Shown here: in pieces, positions 1 to 7,683 of the stretch | Layout of the letters: each line of letters opens with the position of its first letter | How positions within the stretch are numbered: the stretch's first letter is position 1 | Origin: an uncultured Clostridia bacterium | GTDB lineage: Bacteria; Bacillota; Clostridia; Christensenellales; Pumilibacteraceae | Reading direction: 5' to 3' | DNA length: 37,889 bases | Assembly (NCBI GenBank): GCA_944372345.1 | Contig: CALVYT010000028.1 | Coordinates: forward strand, 1-37,889 | The notes under the pieces: model-generated | Database searches by the model: none | Seen by the model: only the letters and a program-made list of their open reading frames with translations | What the model was told of the DNA's origin: nothing | Position numbers and translations under genes: made by a program

Positions 1-8
1 CTTATACG

Positions 9-33
9 GGCAGCCGTGCGGCTTGCCTTTTTG
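9..33 (+). terminator. Rho-independent terminator of an upstream unit
   Basis: A GC-rich hairpin (GGCAGCC pairing with GGCTTGCC, one bulge) is followed by five T residues on the + strand. It lies well before the serC promoter and so closes a gene outside the window. Confidence 0.6.
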
Positions 34-166
34 CCTTTATATATTATAACCCATTCTTCGCGCCGTGTCAATACTTAACGGTCGGTTGACGGAATATATT
101 TCCCGCCCGTCGGGCGGCGCAGACAAAGTATATCCTTAAAAATTGCACTCACCGACCCCCGAACAG

Positions 167-195
167 TTGCAAAAGCGCGGCGATTGGTGTATACT
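167..195 (+). promoter_or_regulatory. serC-serA promoter (sigma-A type)
   Basis: TTGCAA (167-172) and TATACT (190-195) are separated by 17 bp, 38 bp upstream of the serC start. An SD-like GGAG precedes the ATG at 233. Confidence 0.75.
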
Positions 196-232
196 GAATG
201 TAAATTTATCACAATTTCAACGGAGATGAGCT

Positions 233-1309
233 ATGAGAGTTTACAATTTTTCCGCGGGTCCTTCGATGCTCCCGCTCCCCGTACTTGAAAAAGTACAGAA
301 GAACCTTATCGATTACAACGGCTCGGGAATGAGCGTTATGGAAATGAGCCATCGCTCCAAGCCCTATGACGAAATAAACAACAAGGCGGAGAGTCTGCTC
401 CGCGAGCTGCTTCGCGTTCCCGAGGATTACGACATCATATTCATTCAGGGCGGCGCGTCCACGCAGTTCGAAGCCGTGCCGCTCAATCTGAGCGTAAACG
501 GCAAAGCCGACTACGTCGTTACGGGAAACTTTGCCAAAAAGGCGTTCAAGGAAGCGGGAAAATATACGGATGCGCGCTGCGTCGCTTCGAGCGAGGACAA
601 GAATTTCACCTATATCCCCAAAGTGACGAAAGCCGACTTCCGCAGCGACGCGGATTACGTCCACATCTGCTTCAACAACACGATCTTCGGCTCTCATTAT
701 AATTATGTGCCCGATACGGGCGATATACCCCTGGTGGCGGATATGAGCTCCTGCATACTCAGCGAGGAGATCGACGTTTCCAAATTCGGCGTTATCTATG
801 CGGGAGCGCAGAAGAACGTCGGTCCCGCAGGCGTGACGATCGTAATCGTCAGAAAGGATCTTCAGGACAGATATATGCCCGTCTGCCCCACGATGCTGAA
901 ATGGAAGACGCAGACGGAAAAGAAGAGCCTTTACAACACCCCGCCCTGCTGGTCGACCTACGTCGCGATGGAAGTGTTCGAATACATAAAGTCGCTGGGC
1001 GGCGTCAAAGCAATGCACGAGATCGACGTCAAAAAGGCGAAGATGCTCTACGACTTCATCGACGGATCTTCGTTCTACCGCAACGACGTGGCGAAAGAAG
1101 ACCGCTCCATAATGAACGTGCCGTTCGTTTCGCCATCCCCCGAGCTGGACGCGAAGTTCGTCGCGGAAGCCGCGAAGGAAGGACTCGTTTCCATCAAGGG
1201 TCACCGTCTTGTCGGCGGAATGAGAGCGAGCATATACAACGCGATGCCCGTCGAAGGCGTCGAAGCGCTGATAGCGTTTATGAAAAAATTTGAAAAGGAA
1301 AACGCCTGA
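233..1309 (+). CDS. serC: Phosphoserine aminotransferase
   Basis: PLP-dependent transamination of 3-phosphohydroxypyruvate with glutamate to give phosphoserine, the second step of serine biosynthesis in the cytoplasm. The 358-residue product has the family N-terminus YNFSAGP, the phosphate/PLP-binding GGAST at residues 73-77, and GAQKNVGPAG, in which Lys194 is the expected Schiff-base lysine. The length is normal for the family. The ATG at 233 follows an SD-like GGAG and a consensus promoter. serA follows after 10 bp, so the two enzymes are almost certainly co-transcribed. serB is not present here. Motif evidence is strong and the alternative, another class V aminotransferase, is unlikely. 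Confidence 0.97.
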   Translation: MRVYNFSAGPSMLPLPVLEKVQKNLIDYNGSGMSVMEMSHRSKPYDEINNKAESLLRELLRVPEDYDIIFIQGGASTQFEAVPLNLSVNGKADYVVTGNFAKKAFKEAGKYTDARCVASSEDKNFTYIPKVTKADFRSDADYVHICFNNTIFGSHYNYVPDTGDIPLVADMSSCILSEEIDVSKFGVIYAGAQKNVGPAGVTIVIVRKDLQDRYMPVCPTMLKWKTQTEKKSLYNTPPCWSTYVAMEVFEYIKSLGGVKAMHEIDVKKAKMLYDFIDGSSFYRNDVAKEDRSIMNVPFVSPSPELDAKFVAEAAKEGLVSIKGHRLVGGMRASIYNAMPVEGVEALIAFMKKFEKENA

Positions 1310-1319
1310 GGAGATACAG

Positions 1320-2477
1320 ATGAAAACCATACTCGCACTCAACAACATCAGCAAACTCGCGGAAGAGAAACTTAAAGCGGACTATACGTTTACGATGCAG
1401 TCGGACGCTCCCGATGCGATAATCGTCCGCTCGTTCAATATGCACGATTACGCCCTGCCCGAGACCGTGCTTGCAGTCTCCCGTGCGGGCGCGGGCACGA
1501 ACAACATCCCCGTTGCGGAATACGCCAAACGCGGCGTCGTGGTATTCAACACCCCCGGCGCCAACGCTAACGCCGTCAAGGAGCTCGTCATAGCCGCGCT
1601 TCTTATGAGCGGCAGAAAGATAGTGGACGGCATAGAGTGGGTCAAGACGCTCAAAGGCAGAGAAGATCTTTCCAAAGCCGTCGAGAGCGGCAAAAAAGCG
1701 TTCGTCGGCAGAGAGATCTCGGACAAAACGCTGGGTATCATAGGACTGGGAGCGATCGGCATACTCGTCGCCAACGCGGCGATCGACCTCGGAATGAACG
1801 TCGTAGGTTATGATCCTTATCTTTCCACAGCGAACGCGCTGCGCCTCAATCCCGCGGTCAAAATCGCGCCGAGCACGGACGACCTTCTCGCGGCGAGCGA
1901 TTTCGTGACCATCCACGTTCCGTATAACGAGAGCACGAAATACACGATCAATTCCGGCAATATCGGCAAGATCAAAAAGGGCGGCGCGCTCATCAATCTC
2001 GCCCGCGGCGAACTCGTTGAGAACGCGGCGGTGCTCTCCGCTCTTGCGGACGGCTCGCTGTCGAGATACGTCACCGACTTCCCCGCCGACGAACTCATCG
2101 GAACGGATGGCGTGATAGTGATGCCCCACCTCGGAGCGTCCACTCCCGAAGCGGAGGACAACTGCGCGGTGATGGCTGCAGCCGAGCTCAAAGATTTCCT
2201 CGAAGACGGCAATATCCGCAATTCCGTGAACTTCCCCGCCTGCTCCGCGCCGAGAGCGGGAAGCTCGCGCATAACCGTCATCCACAAGAACGAAAAGAGC
2301 GTGATCTCCGCGATAAGCGACATCATAGGCAAAGCGAACCTCAACATAGAAAATTTCGTCAGCCGTTCGCGCGGCGACTTCGCCTACGCGATAGTGGATA
2401 CCACGGAAGAAATGGATGCGAAAGTAACGGACGCCATCGAGAAACTCGACAGCGTCATTCGTGTAAGAGTGCTTTAA
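1320..2477 (+). CDS. serA: D-3-phosphoglycerate dehydrogenase, short form with ACT domain
   Basis: Oxidises 3-phosphoglycerate to 3-phosphohydroxypyruvate with NAD, the committed step of serine synthesis. The 385-residue product has a D-2-hydroxyacid dehydrogenase fold: the NAD loop GLGAIG sits at 142-147, the substrate/cofactor Arg in NLARGE at 229, and the catalytic His in MPHLGAS at 270. The last ~70 residues (from about 315) form an ACT domain, suggesting serine feedback. It lacks the intervening ASB domain of 520-residue SerA forms. The ATG at 1320 has GAGGAG just upstream. This start lies downstream of an in-frame ATG inside the serC end, which I rejected. The gene ends in a 4-bp convergent overlap with the thiamine pyrophosphokinase gene. 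Confidence 0.95.
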   Translation: MKTILALNNISKLAEEKLKADYTFTMQSDAPDAIIVRSFNMHDYALPETVLAVSRAGAGTNNIPVAEYAKRGVVVFNTPGANANAVKELVIAALLMSGRKIVDGIEWVKTLKGREDLSKAVESGKKAFVGREISDKTLGIIGLGAIGILVANAAIDLGMNVVGYDPYLSTANALRLNPAVKIAPSTDDLLAASDFVTIHVPYNESTKYTINSGNIGKIKKGGALINLARGELVENAAVLSALADGSLSRYVTDFPADELIGTDGVIVMPHLGASTPEAEDNCAVMAAAELKDFLEDGNIRNSVNFPACSAPRAGSSRITVIHKNEKSVISAISDIIGKANLNIENFVSRSRGDFAYAIVDTTEEMDAKVTDAIEKLDSVIRVRVL

Positions 2478-3085
2478 TCCTTAATTTCCTCGATCATTAT
2501 AAGACCGCCGCCGCGCACCGTCACGACGGCGGTCTTATTTTCAAGCGGTTCGTTGCTGACGCCGAGGCTGTCCGAATCGGTGAACGTAAACGATCCCGAA
2601 TATTTTGCGCCGCTTATATCCGCCTCTGCCGCGTCCTTTTCGGGAAACAGCGAAAAATACACGTTGCCGCGCACTTCCGCTCTGCCGCGGCAGATATACG
2701 CCCTGCCGCCGCGGAAATACATAGTTCCCTCCGCCCCCTTGTCCGCAAGACAGCGCAGTACGGCGATATTGGCGAGGGTATGCGACAGCCTGCCGCCTCC
2801 CGCGCAATGCAGTTCAAACCTGCGGTAGCCGCGTTCCAGCCCCGTCGCGACGGCGGCGAACGTATCGGTCAGGTCTTTGACCGGGTCGAGCCGCACTGCT
2901 TCCTCACACGGTTCGCGCTCGATCGAGTCGAGATCGCCGAGCAGAATATCCGGAACGATCCCCGCCTCGAGAGCATGGTCGTAACCGCCGTCCGCGGCTA
3001 TCGTCAGATCGCCGTCCGCCTTAACGAAACCGAGCGGAGTCCGCTCGCCCGCGCATATTATCCTGCATATTCCCTGCTGTTTCAT
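2474..3085 (-). CDS. Thiamine pyrophosphokinase
   Basis: Transfers pyrophosphate from ATP to thiamine to make TPP, the last step of thiamine salvage. The 203-residue product carries the family signatures ADGGYDHA (31-38), ILLGDLDS (47-54) and KDLTD (70-74), which line the Mg-ATP and thiamine sites. The ATG at 3085 was chosen because GGAGG lies 4-8 bases upstream; the frame stays open further upstream, but that stretch contains the promoter. It is divergent from thiT, whose product imports thiamine, so the pair forms a salvage module. No riboswitch is visible on this side. Its 3' end overlaps the serA stop by 4 bp. Confidence 0.93.
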   Translation of the reverse strand: MKQQGICRIICAGERTPLGFVKADGDLTIAADGGYDHALEAGIVPDILLGDLDSIEREPCEEAVRLDPVKDLTDTFAAVATGLERGYRRFELHCAGGGRLSHTLANIAVLRCLADKGAEGTMYFRGGRAYICRGRAEVRGNVYFSLFPEKDAAEADISGAKYSGSFTFTDSDSLGVSNEPLENKTAVVTVRGGGLIMIEEIKD

Positions 3086-3112
3086 ATCCGCCTCCGCGTA
3101 TCGTTTTAGTAT

Positions 3113-3141
3113 ATTATAGCCCTGCGGAGCGCGGTTGGCAA
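3113..3141 (-). promoter_or_regulatory. Promoter of thiamine pyrophosphokinase gene
   Basis: On the minus strand, TTGCCA (3141-3136) and TATAAT (3118-3113) are separated by 17 bp, about 28 bp upstream of the ATG. It is back to back with the thiT promoter about 50 bp away. Confidence 0.75.
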
Positions 3142-3190
3142 GCATACTGCGCAGCGCGCGGAAGTTTATTCGATTTTTTCTTCCGAACGC

Positions 3191-3220
3191 TTGACATAAG
3201 GCGGTATTTTGTTTTACACT
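3191..3220 (+). promoter_or_regulatory. thiT promoter
   Basis: A perfect TTGACA (3191-3196) is followed after 18 bp by TACACT (3215-3220). The expected transcription start, near 3227, coincides with the 5' edge of the TPP aptamer. Confidence 0.65.
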
Positions 3221-3226
3221 TATCGT

Positions 3227-3318
3227 TGCTTGGGGGCGCTGCCAGCGCGCAGCTGAGAATTTACCGCACGGTAAAAGTCCCTTTGAACCTGTGGGTTAGT
3301 ACCCGCGTAGGGAAAGCA
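3227..3318 (+). ncRNA. TPP (THI-box) riboswitch aptamer
   Basis: The conserved TPP aptamer elements occur in order: CTGAGA (pyrimidine-sensing J3-2 region) at 3252-3257, then CCCTTTGAACCTG, a TTAGTACC segment, and GCGTAGGGAA closing with P1. TGCTT at 3227-3231 pairs with AAGCA near 3314-3318 to form P1. It sits between the thiT promoter and a terminator, so TPP should switch off thiT by premature termination. Confidence 0.95.
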
Positions 3319-3356
3319 GGGATCGTAAATCTTTTACAATGCGGTCGAACCTGTTT

Positions 3357-3385
3357 CCCGTTTCGGAAACGGGCTCTTTGTTTTT
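3357..3385 (+). terminator. Riboswitch expression-platform terminator
   Basis: CCCGTTT (3357-3363) pairs with AAACGGG (3367-3373) and is followed by a T-rich tract before the thiT SD. It is the likely regulated terminator of the TPP riboswitch; transcription would stop here when TPP is bound. Confidence 0.75.
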
Positions 3386-3400
3386 CCCGAAGGAGAACTT

Positions 3401-4405
3401 ATGTTCCCTCACATTATGAATGCGCTCGGCATGGTAATACCGAGCAGTGAAGCAACGGACGAAGCGGAGCTTCCCGGTATCGAACTGGATCCCGGATTTT
3501 CGCACGCCGAGTTCGATTTTTCCGAAGTCGGCGTAGCGGGCTGGATACTCGCGCTCGTGCTTCTCGCCGTCGTGGTCATCGTCGCCGTTCCCATCGTCGT
3601 ATATTCGATAGTGACTGCGAAAAAAGGCATCGGCGAAAAGTTCACGTTTACGACCAAAGACCTCGTCTACGGCGCGGTATGTCTTGCAATGTCGTATGTC
3701 CTGTCGCTGTTCGGACTCAGCCTCAATCTCGGCGGCACGATCACACTCGCGTCCATACTCCCCGTGGCCGTCTACTGCTACTACTTCGGTTTCCGCAAAG
3801 GGTTGATAGTCTGCACGGTGTTTATGCTCTTGCAGCTCACCCAAGGACCGTATATTGTCAGCCCCTGGAGCATGCTGCTCGACTATGTAATCCCCTATCT
3901 TGCGCTGTGCTTTACCGGCGCGTTCGGCTGGATGAGGAAGAAACACCGGGCAGCGACGGGCAGCAAACGCTTCGCGCTCGTATCCAACAGCGGATTCTAC
4001 ATAGGCATGGCGGCGTATATCGTCGTCAGGTATATCAGCCATATCCTCTCTGGCATACTGTTCTGGGATCTTTGGTATCCCGCCGCTCCGCTCGGATTTA
4101 TTGTCGGTTACAGCTGCGGCTATAACTCATTCTGCATCATCGACTGTCTGATAGCGTTCGCGGTGTCGCTCGCGCTGCTGTCGAGCAAAAATTTCGACAA
4201 GCTGATGACCGGCGTGATGTTCGACGCGAAAAAGCGCGGACGGAAAAACGGCTCCGCGGCTTACACTGACTCCGCCGACAACGCGGAAAACGGCATGACG
4301 AAGGGCGCGGAAGGCTCAAAGCAGAGCGCGGACGGAAGCGTGACTGCGCAGTCTGACGGACTGGCAAATACCGATCCCTCCGCAAAATACGACGAGCGCA
4401 CTTGA
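3401..4405 (+). CDS. thiT: ThiT-family thiamine ECF transporter S component, with N- and C-terminal extensions
   Basis: Membrane substrate-binding subunit that captures thiamine for a shared energy-coupling module (EcfA/EcfT are not in this window). The core, residues ~85-275, holds about six hydrophobic helices and ThiT hallmarks: GGTITLASILP, LTQGPYIVSPWSMLLDY, and RYISHILSGILFW. The product is 334 residues against about 180-200 for typical ThiT. The extra parts are an N-terminal segment with an additional transmembrane helix (~48-68) and a Ser/Asn/Asp-rich, probably disordered tail of about 60 residues. The ATG at 3401 follows AAGGAG. A TPP riboswitch controls it. The tail-coding part overlaps the 3' end of ftsW on the other strand by 90 bp. 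Confidence 0.92.
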   Translation: MFPHIMNALGMVIPSSEATDEAELPGIELDPGFSHAEFDFSEVGVAGWILALVLLAVVVIVAVPIVVYSIVTAKKGIGEKFTFTTKDLVYGAVCLAMSYVLSLFGLSLNLGGTITLASILPVAVYCYYFGFRKGLIVCTVFMLLQLTQGPYIVSPWSMLLDYVIPYLALCFTGAFGWMRKKHRAATGSKRFALVSNSGFYIGMAAYIVVRYISHILSGILFWDLWYPAAPLGFIVGYSCGYNSFCIIDCLIAFAVSLALLSSKNFDKLMTGVMFDAKKRGRKNGSAAYTDSADNAENGMTKGAEGSKQSADGSVTAQSDGLANTDPSAKYDERT

Positions 4406-5461
4406 TCCCGAGCTGATCAGCGGCAGAGGTATGCCCGTCGGCGGTATGCAGCCGCTTACGACCGCTATGTTGATGAGCACTTGTATGCCGACGAGAGCAG
4501 CCATTCCGCCCGCGATATAACAGCCGAAACGGTCGGCGGCGCGACGGGCTATCGAGATCAGACGGAACACGATAAAGCAATACCCCGCCATAACGGCTGC
4601 GCAGCCGATAAGTCCGAGCTCCTCGCCGATGACGGAGAAGATAAAATCGCTCTCCGCGAACGGCAGATACAGATATTTCTGCCGCGAATTGAACAGCCCC
4701 ACGCCGAACAGCCCGCCGCTGCCGAGCGCGTAGTACGATTGCAGCAGCTGATAGCCCTCGCCGAGCGGCGACGACCACGGGTCGAGAAAGGCGAACAGCC
4801 GCGACAGTCTGTACGGCTCGACAAGCACGAGCACGACGGCTGCGGCGACGAGCGGCAGCAACACGAAAAGCATATGCAGCAGGCGCATGCCGCCCATAAC
4901 GAGCATGGTCAGCATAACGAGCGCAAGGCATATCGTGACGGACATACTCGGTTCGAGCATTATCAGTACGCACATACCCAGCCCGACGGCGGTCAGAGGC
5001 AGCCAGCCTCTGACCGTCGTCATTTTTTTCTGCCTGTCCGACATATACGCCGCAGCGAAAACGACGAAGCACACCTTGGCGACTTCGCTCGATTGCAGCG
5101 TCGTGACGCCGAGATTCAGCCAGCGCCGCGCTCCGTAATTCTCCACGCCAACGCCGGGGATCAGCACGAGCGCGAGCAGCAGGACTCCTACGCCGAGTAT
5201 GAACCAACGCGCTTTTTTCAGTTTACGGTAGTCGAGCAGCGCAAACAGCGTCATACTTGCCGCGCCGCCCACGCACCCGACTATCTGCTTCGTCATAAAG
5301 AAATATTCGTTGCCGTAGTTCACTTCCGCCGAATACGACGACGCGGAATAGACCATAACGACACCGAACGCGAGCATAAGCGCCGTCGCGACCGTAAGCG
5401 GAACGTCGATCGAGCGCAGCCGCTCGTTACGATCCGATGATTCTACCGACTTCGCGTTCAA
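4316..5461 (-). CDS. ftsW: FtsW/RodA/SpoVE-family SEDS peptidoglycan glycosyltransferase
   Basis: A polytopic SEDS protein that polymerises lipid II into glycan strands, normally paired with a class B PBP, here plausibly the SpoVD-type protein of the same operon. The 381-residue product has about ten hydrophobic helices and SEDS motifs including VMVYSASSYSAE near the N-terminus, ARRWLNLG, LEPSMS and the terminal PTGIPLPLISSGSSALV. I chose TTG at 5461, which has GAGGGG upstream; the open frame reaches 5551 without a good SD. It overlaps murD by 35 bp and the thiT 3' end by 90 bp (convergent). It could equally be called spoVE. murG, often next, is absent. Confidence 0.9.
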   Translation of the reverse strand: MNAKSVESSDRNERLRSIDVPLTVATALMLAFGVVMVYSASSYSAEVNYGNEYFFMTKQIVGCVGGAASMTLFALLDYRKLKKARWFILGVGVLLLALVLIPGVGVENYGARRWLNLGVTTLQSSEVAKVCFVVFAAAYMSDRQKKMTTVRGWLPLTAVGLGMCVLIMLEPSMSVTICLALVMLTMLVMGGMRLLHMLFVLLPLVAAAVVLVLVEPYRLSRLFAFLDPWSSPLGEGYQLLQSYYALGSGGLFGVGLFNSRQKYLYLPFAESDFIFSVIGEELGLIGCAAVMAGYCFIVFRLISIARRAADRFGCYIAGGMAALVGIQVLINIAVVSGCIPPTGIPLPLISSGSSALVVFCGGIGICQSVRLRSHASVRALL

Positions 5462-6665
5462 AAGCCCTGCCCCTCTCTCTGTAATCGGCGTATCTGTCGA
5501 AACTCGCCGAAGCCGGCGAAAACAGCACGCTGTCGTAGCCGCCGCGCGCACAGCGTTCCACGCACTCGCGCAGAGTGCCGCACACCTCCGCGGCTTTTCC
5601 GCACAATGCCGCGGCTTCCGCCATTTTTTCCGCGTTTCCGCCCGTAAGAAATACCGCCGTTACGTTGTCCGGCAGACCGCGAAACAGCGGGACGTAATCG
5701 AAGCCCTTGTCACTCCCGCCCGCTATCAGCGCGCAGCGTCCGCGCATACACTTTGCCGCGGCGAGCGTCGCCGCGGGATTGGTACCTTTCGAGTCGTCGT
5801 AATAGCGGGTGCCGTTGCACCTGCCTATCTCGCATATGCGGTGCGCGCCCGTGCGGAATCGCGAAAGCGCGTATGCTATCGCGTCCTCGCGTATGCCGTC
5901 CGCATACGCCGCCGCGGCGGCGAACAGCGCGTCGACAACGTTGTGCTCCCCTTTGACTGCGAGCGCGGACACCGGCATTACCCGCCGCCCGAGCACGGTC
6001 AGGTATTCGTCAGCGTAAAAGTCATTGCCCTCGCGCAGCACTTCCGGTCTGCCGTTTATGCCGGATATGTCGAGCTCCGCGGGAACGAGCAGGTAGTCGC
6101 TGCGCGTCTGTCCCTCGGCTATACGCAGTTTTGCCCGCACATACGCCTCCATTCCGCCGTGGTAGTCGAGATGATCGGGCGTTATATTCAGCACGCAGGC
6201 GATATGCGCCTTTAACGGGCGGGCATGCAGCAGCTGAAAACTTGACAGTTCGAGCACGGCGCGCTCGTAACCGCCGCCATACGCGCACTCCGCGAACGAA
6301 CGCCCGACGTTGCCGCAGACAACTACTTTCACGTCCGCCGCGCGGTATATTTCGCCGAGCATATTCACGACGGTCGTTTTGCCGTTCGTTCCCGTTACCG
6401 CAGTTACGGGCGCGGTATTCAGCTCCGCGCCCAGTCCTATGTCGCTCGATATGCGTATCCCCCGCGACGCGGCGAAAGCGAATATCGGATGCGTCGGCGG
6501 CAGTCCGGGACTGACGTATACCGTATCGTACTTCTCCGCGCCCCGCGGCACGTTTGCGCCCGAATATATCCTCGTGCGGGCGCCCAGCGCGGCGAGCACG
6601 CCTGCGACCCCCTTTCCGCTTATCCCTCTTCCGATGATAAGCGCGTTCGTATCGCGGTGATCCAT
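5427..6665 (-). CDS. murD: UDP-N-acetylmuramoyl-L-alanine--D-glutamate ligase
   Basis: Cytoplasmic Mur ligase adding D-Glu to UDP-MurNAc-L-Ala with ATP. The 412-residue product shows an N-terminal Rossmann-like segment (ALIIGRGISGKGV, 8-20), the Mur-ligase P-loop TGTNGKTT (91-98), ITPDHLDYHGGME in the central domain and YYDDSKGTNPAAT at the start of the C-terminal domain, all in MurD order. The length is slightly short for the family (about 440). No clear SD precedes the ATG at 6665, so translation probably relies on coupling to mraY 34 bp upstream. It overlaps ftsW by 35 bp. Confidence 0.94.
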   Translation of the reverse strand: MDHRDTNALIIGRGISGKGVAGVLAALGARTRIYSGANVPRGAEKYDTVYVSPGLPPTHPIFAFAASRGIRISSDIGLGAELNTAPVTAVTGTNGKTTVVNMLGEIYRAADVKVVVCGNVGRSFAECAYGGGYERAVLELSSFQLLHARPLKAHIACVLNITPDHLDYHGGMEAYVRAKLRIAEGQTRSDYLLVPAELDISGINGRPEVLREGNDFYADEYLTVLGRRVMPVSALAVKGEHNVVDALFAAAAAYADGIREDAIAYALSRFRTGAHRICEIGRCNGTRYYDDSKGTNPAATLAAAKCMRGRCALIAGGSDKGFDYVPLFRGLPDNVTAVFLTGGNAEKMAEAAALCGKAAEVCGTLRECVERCARGGYDSVLFSPASASFDRYADYRERGRAFEREVGRIIGS

Positions 6666-6699
6666 AGTTATATACTATGACCGCGGCGGCGAAGATATG

Positions 6700-7683
6700 T
6701 TATGAGAAAAATATCGTCAGCGCGACGACCGCCGCGCCCGCGACGCATGTCACGGCGACGTATGCTGCTACTATGCGGTTCTCGTGCACGCCTTTCTTTT
6801 CGAAATGGTGATGCAGCGGCGCCATGAGCAGCACACGCTTTTTACGCAGTTTGAACGAGATTACCTGCACTATCACGGACAGCGCGCTTGCGACGTACAT
6901 TATCCCTATTATCGCCGCGGACAGTCCGCGCCCCGTAAGCACTGAGAGCGAAGCGAGCAGTCCTCCGAGCGCGAGCGAGCCGGTGTCGCCCATAAACACC
7001 TTTGCGGGAAAACGGTTGTAGCATAAGAATCCGACGAGCGCGCCGACGAAACAGGAAACGAGCAGCAGTTCGTTGGACTGCGCTTCCGTCGGAGCAAGTC
7101 CCGAACACACGACGATGAGCAGCGCGAAAAACACCAGAAACGCCGCCGTTACCGACGAGGCGAGCCCGTCCAGCCCGTCCGTGAGATTGACGGAGTTGGT
7201 GAAAGACAGGAATATCACCGCATAATACGGCATAGCGAACCAGTGCAGGTCGACGGGCTTGTCCGTAAACGGGATATAGATCACGCTTCCCGTTTCCGAC
7301 CCGAACACCGCGTATGCGGAAACGGCGCACGCCACGCAGAATTGCAGCAACAATTTCCAGCCGACGCTCAGCCCTTTGTTGTGCCCGCTGCGCACTTTGA
7401 TCCCGTCGTCCGTCATACCTATCACGCCGTAGCCCGCCGCCACTATCAGGCAGACGAGAGCCGCCGCGCAGTCCCCGCGCAGCAAAAACGCGAACGGCAG
7501 AGCCGCCGCGATCAGAAATCCGACACCGCCCATCGTCGGCGTGCCGCTCTTGCTCTTATGGCTCTCGACGTAACCGAGAATGGGCTGTTTCGCCCGCAAT
7601 TTGCCGAGCGCGGCGATCAGGAACGGCATAAGCGCGGCACACAGTCCGGCGGAAAGCGCGAAACCCGTCAGCGATCTTATCAT
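6700..7683 (-). CDS. mraY: Phospho-N-acetylmuramoyl-pentapeptide transferase
   Basis: Integral membrane enzyme that transfers phospho-MurNAc-pentapeptide to undecaprenyl phosphate, forming lipid I. The 327-residue product has about ten helices and all the MraY signatures: HKSKSGTPTMGG, the Asp pair in MTDDGIKV, NLTDGLDGLA, FMGDTGSLALGG and LMAPLHHHFEKKG. The ATG at 7683 overlaps the murE stop in an ATGA junction, so translation is coupled. murF, usually located between murE and mraY in Gram-positive clusters, is missing. Confidence 0.96.
   Translation of the reverse strand: MIRSLTGFALSAGLCAALMPFLIAALGKLRAKQPILGYVESHKSKSGTPTMGGVGFLIAAALPFAFLLRGDCAAALVCLIVAAGYGVIGMTDDGIKVRSGHNKGLSVGWKLLLQFCVACAVSAYAVFGSETGSVIYIPFTDKPVDLHWFAMPYYAVIFLSFTNSVNLTDGLDGLASSVTAAFLVFFALLIVVCSGLAPTEAQSNELLLVSCFVGALVGFLCYNRFPAKVFMGDTGSLALGGLLASLSVLTGRGLSAAIIGIMYVASALSVIVQVISFKLRKKRVLLMAPLHHHFEKKGVHENRIVAAYVAVTCVAGAAVVALTIFFS

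Noticed and set aside
209..1354. A 381-codon minus-strand frame opposite serC
   Set aside because: serC is certain from motifs, promoter and SD; the opposite frame would end in the serC leader and has no family features.
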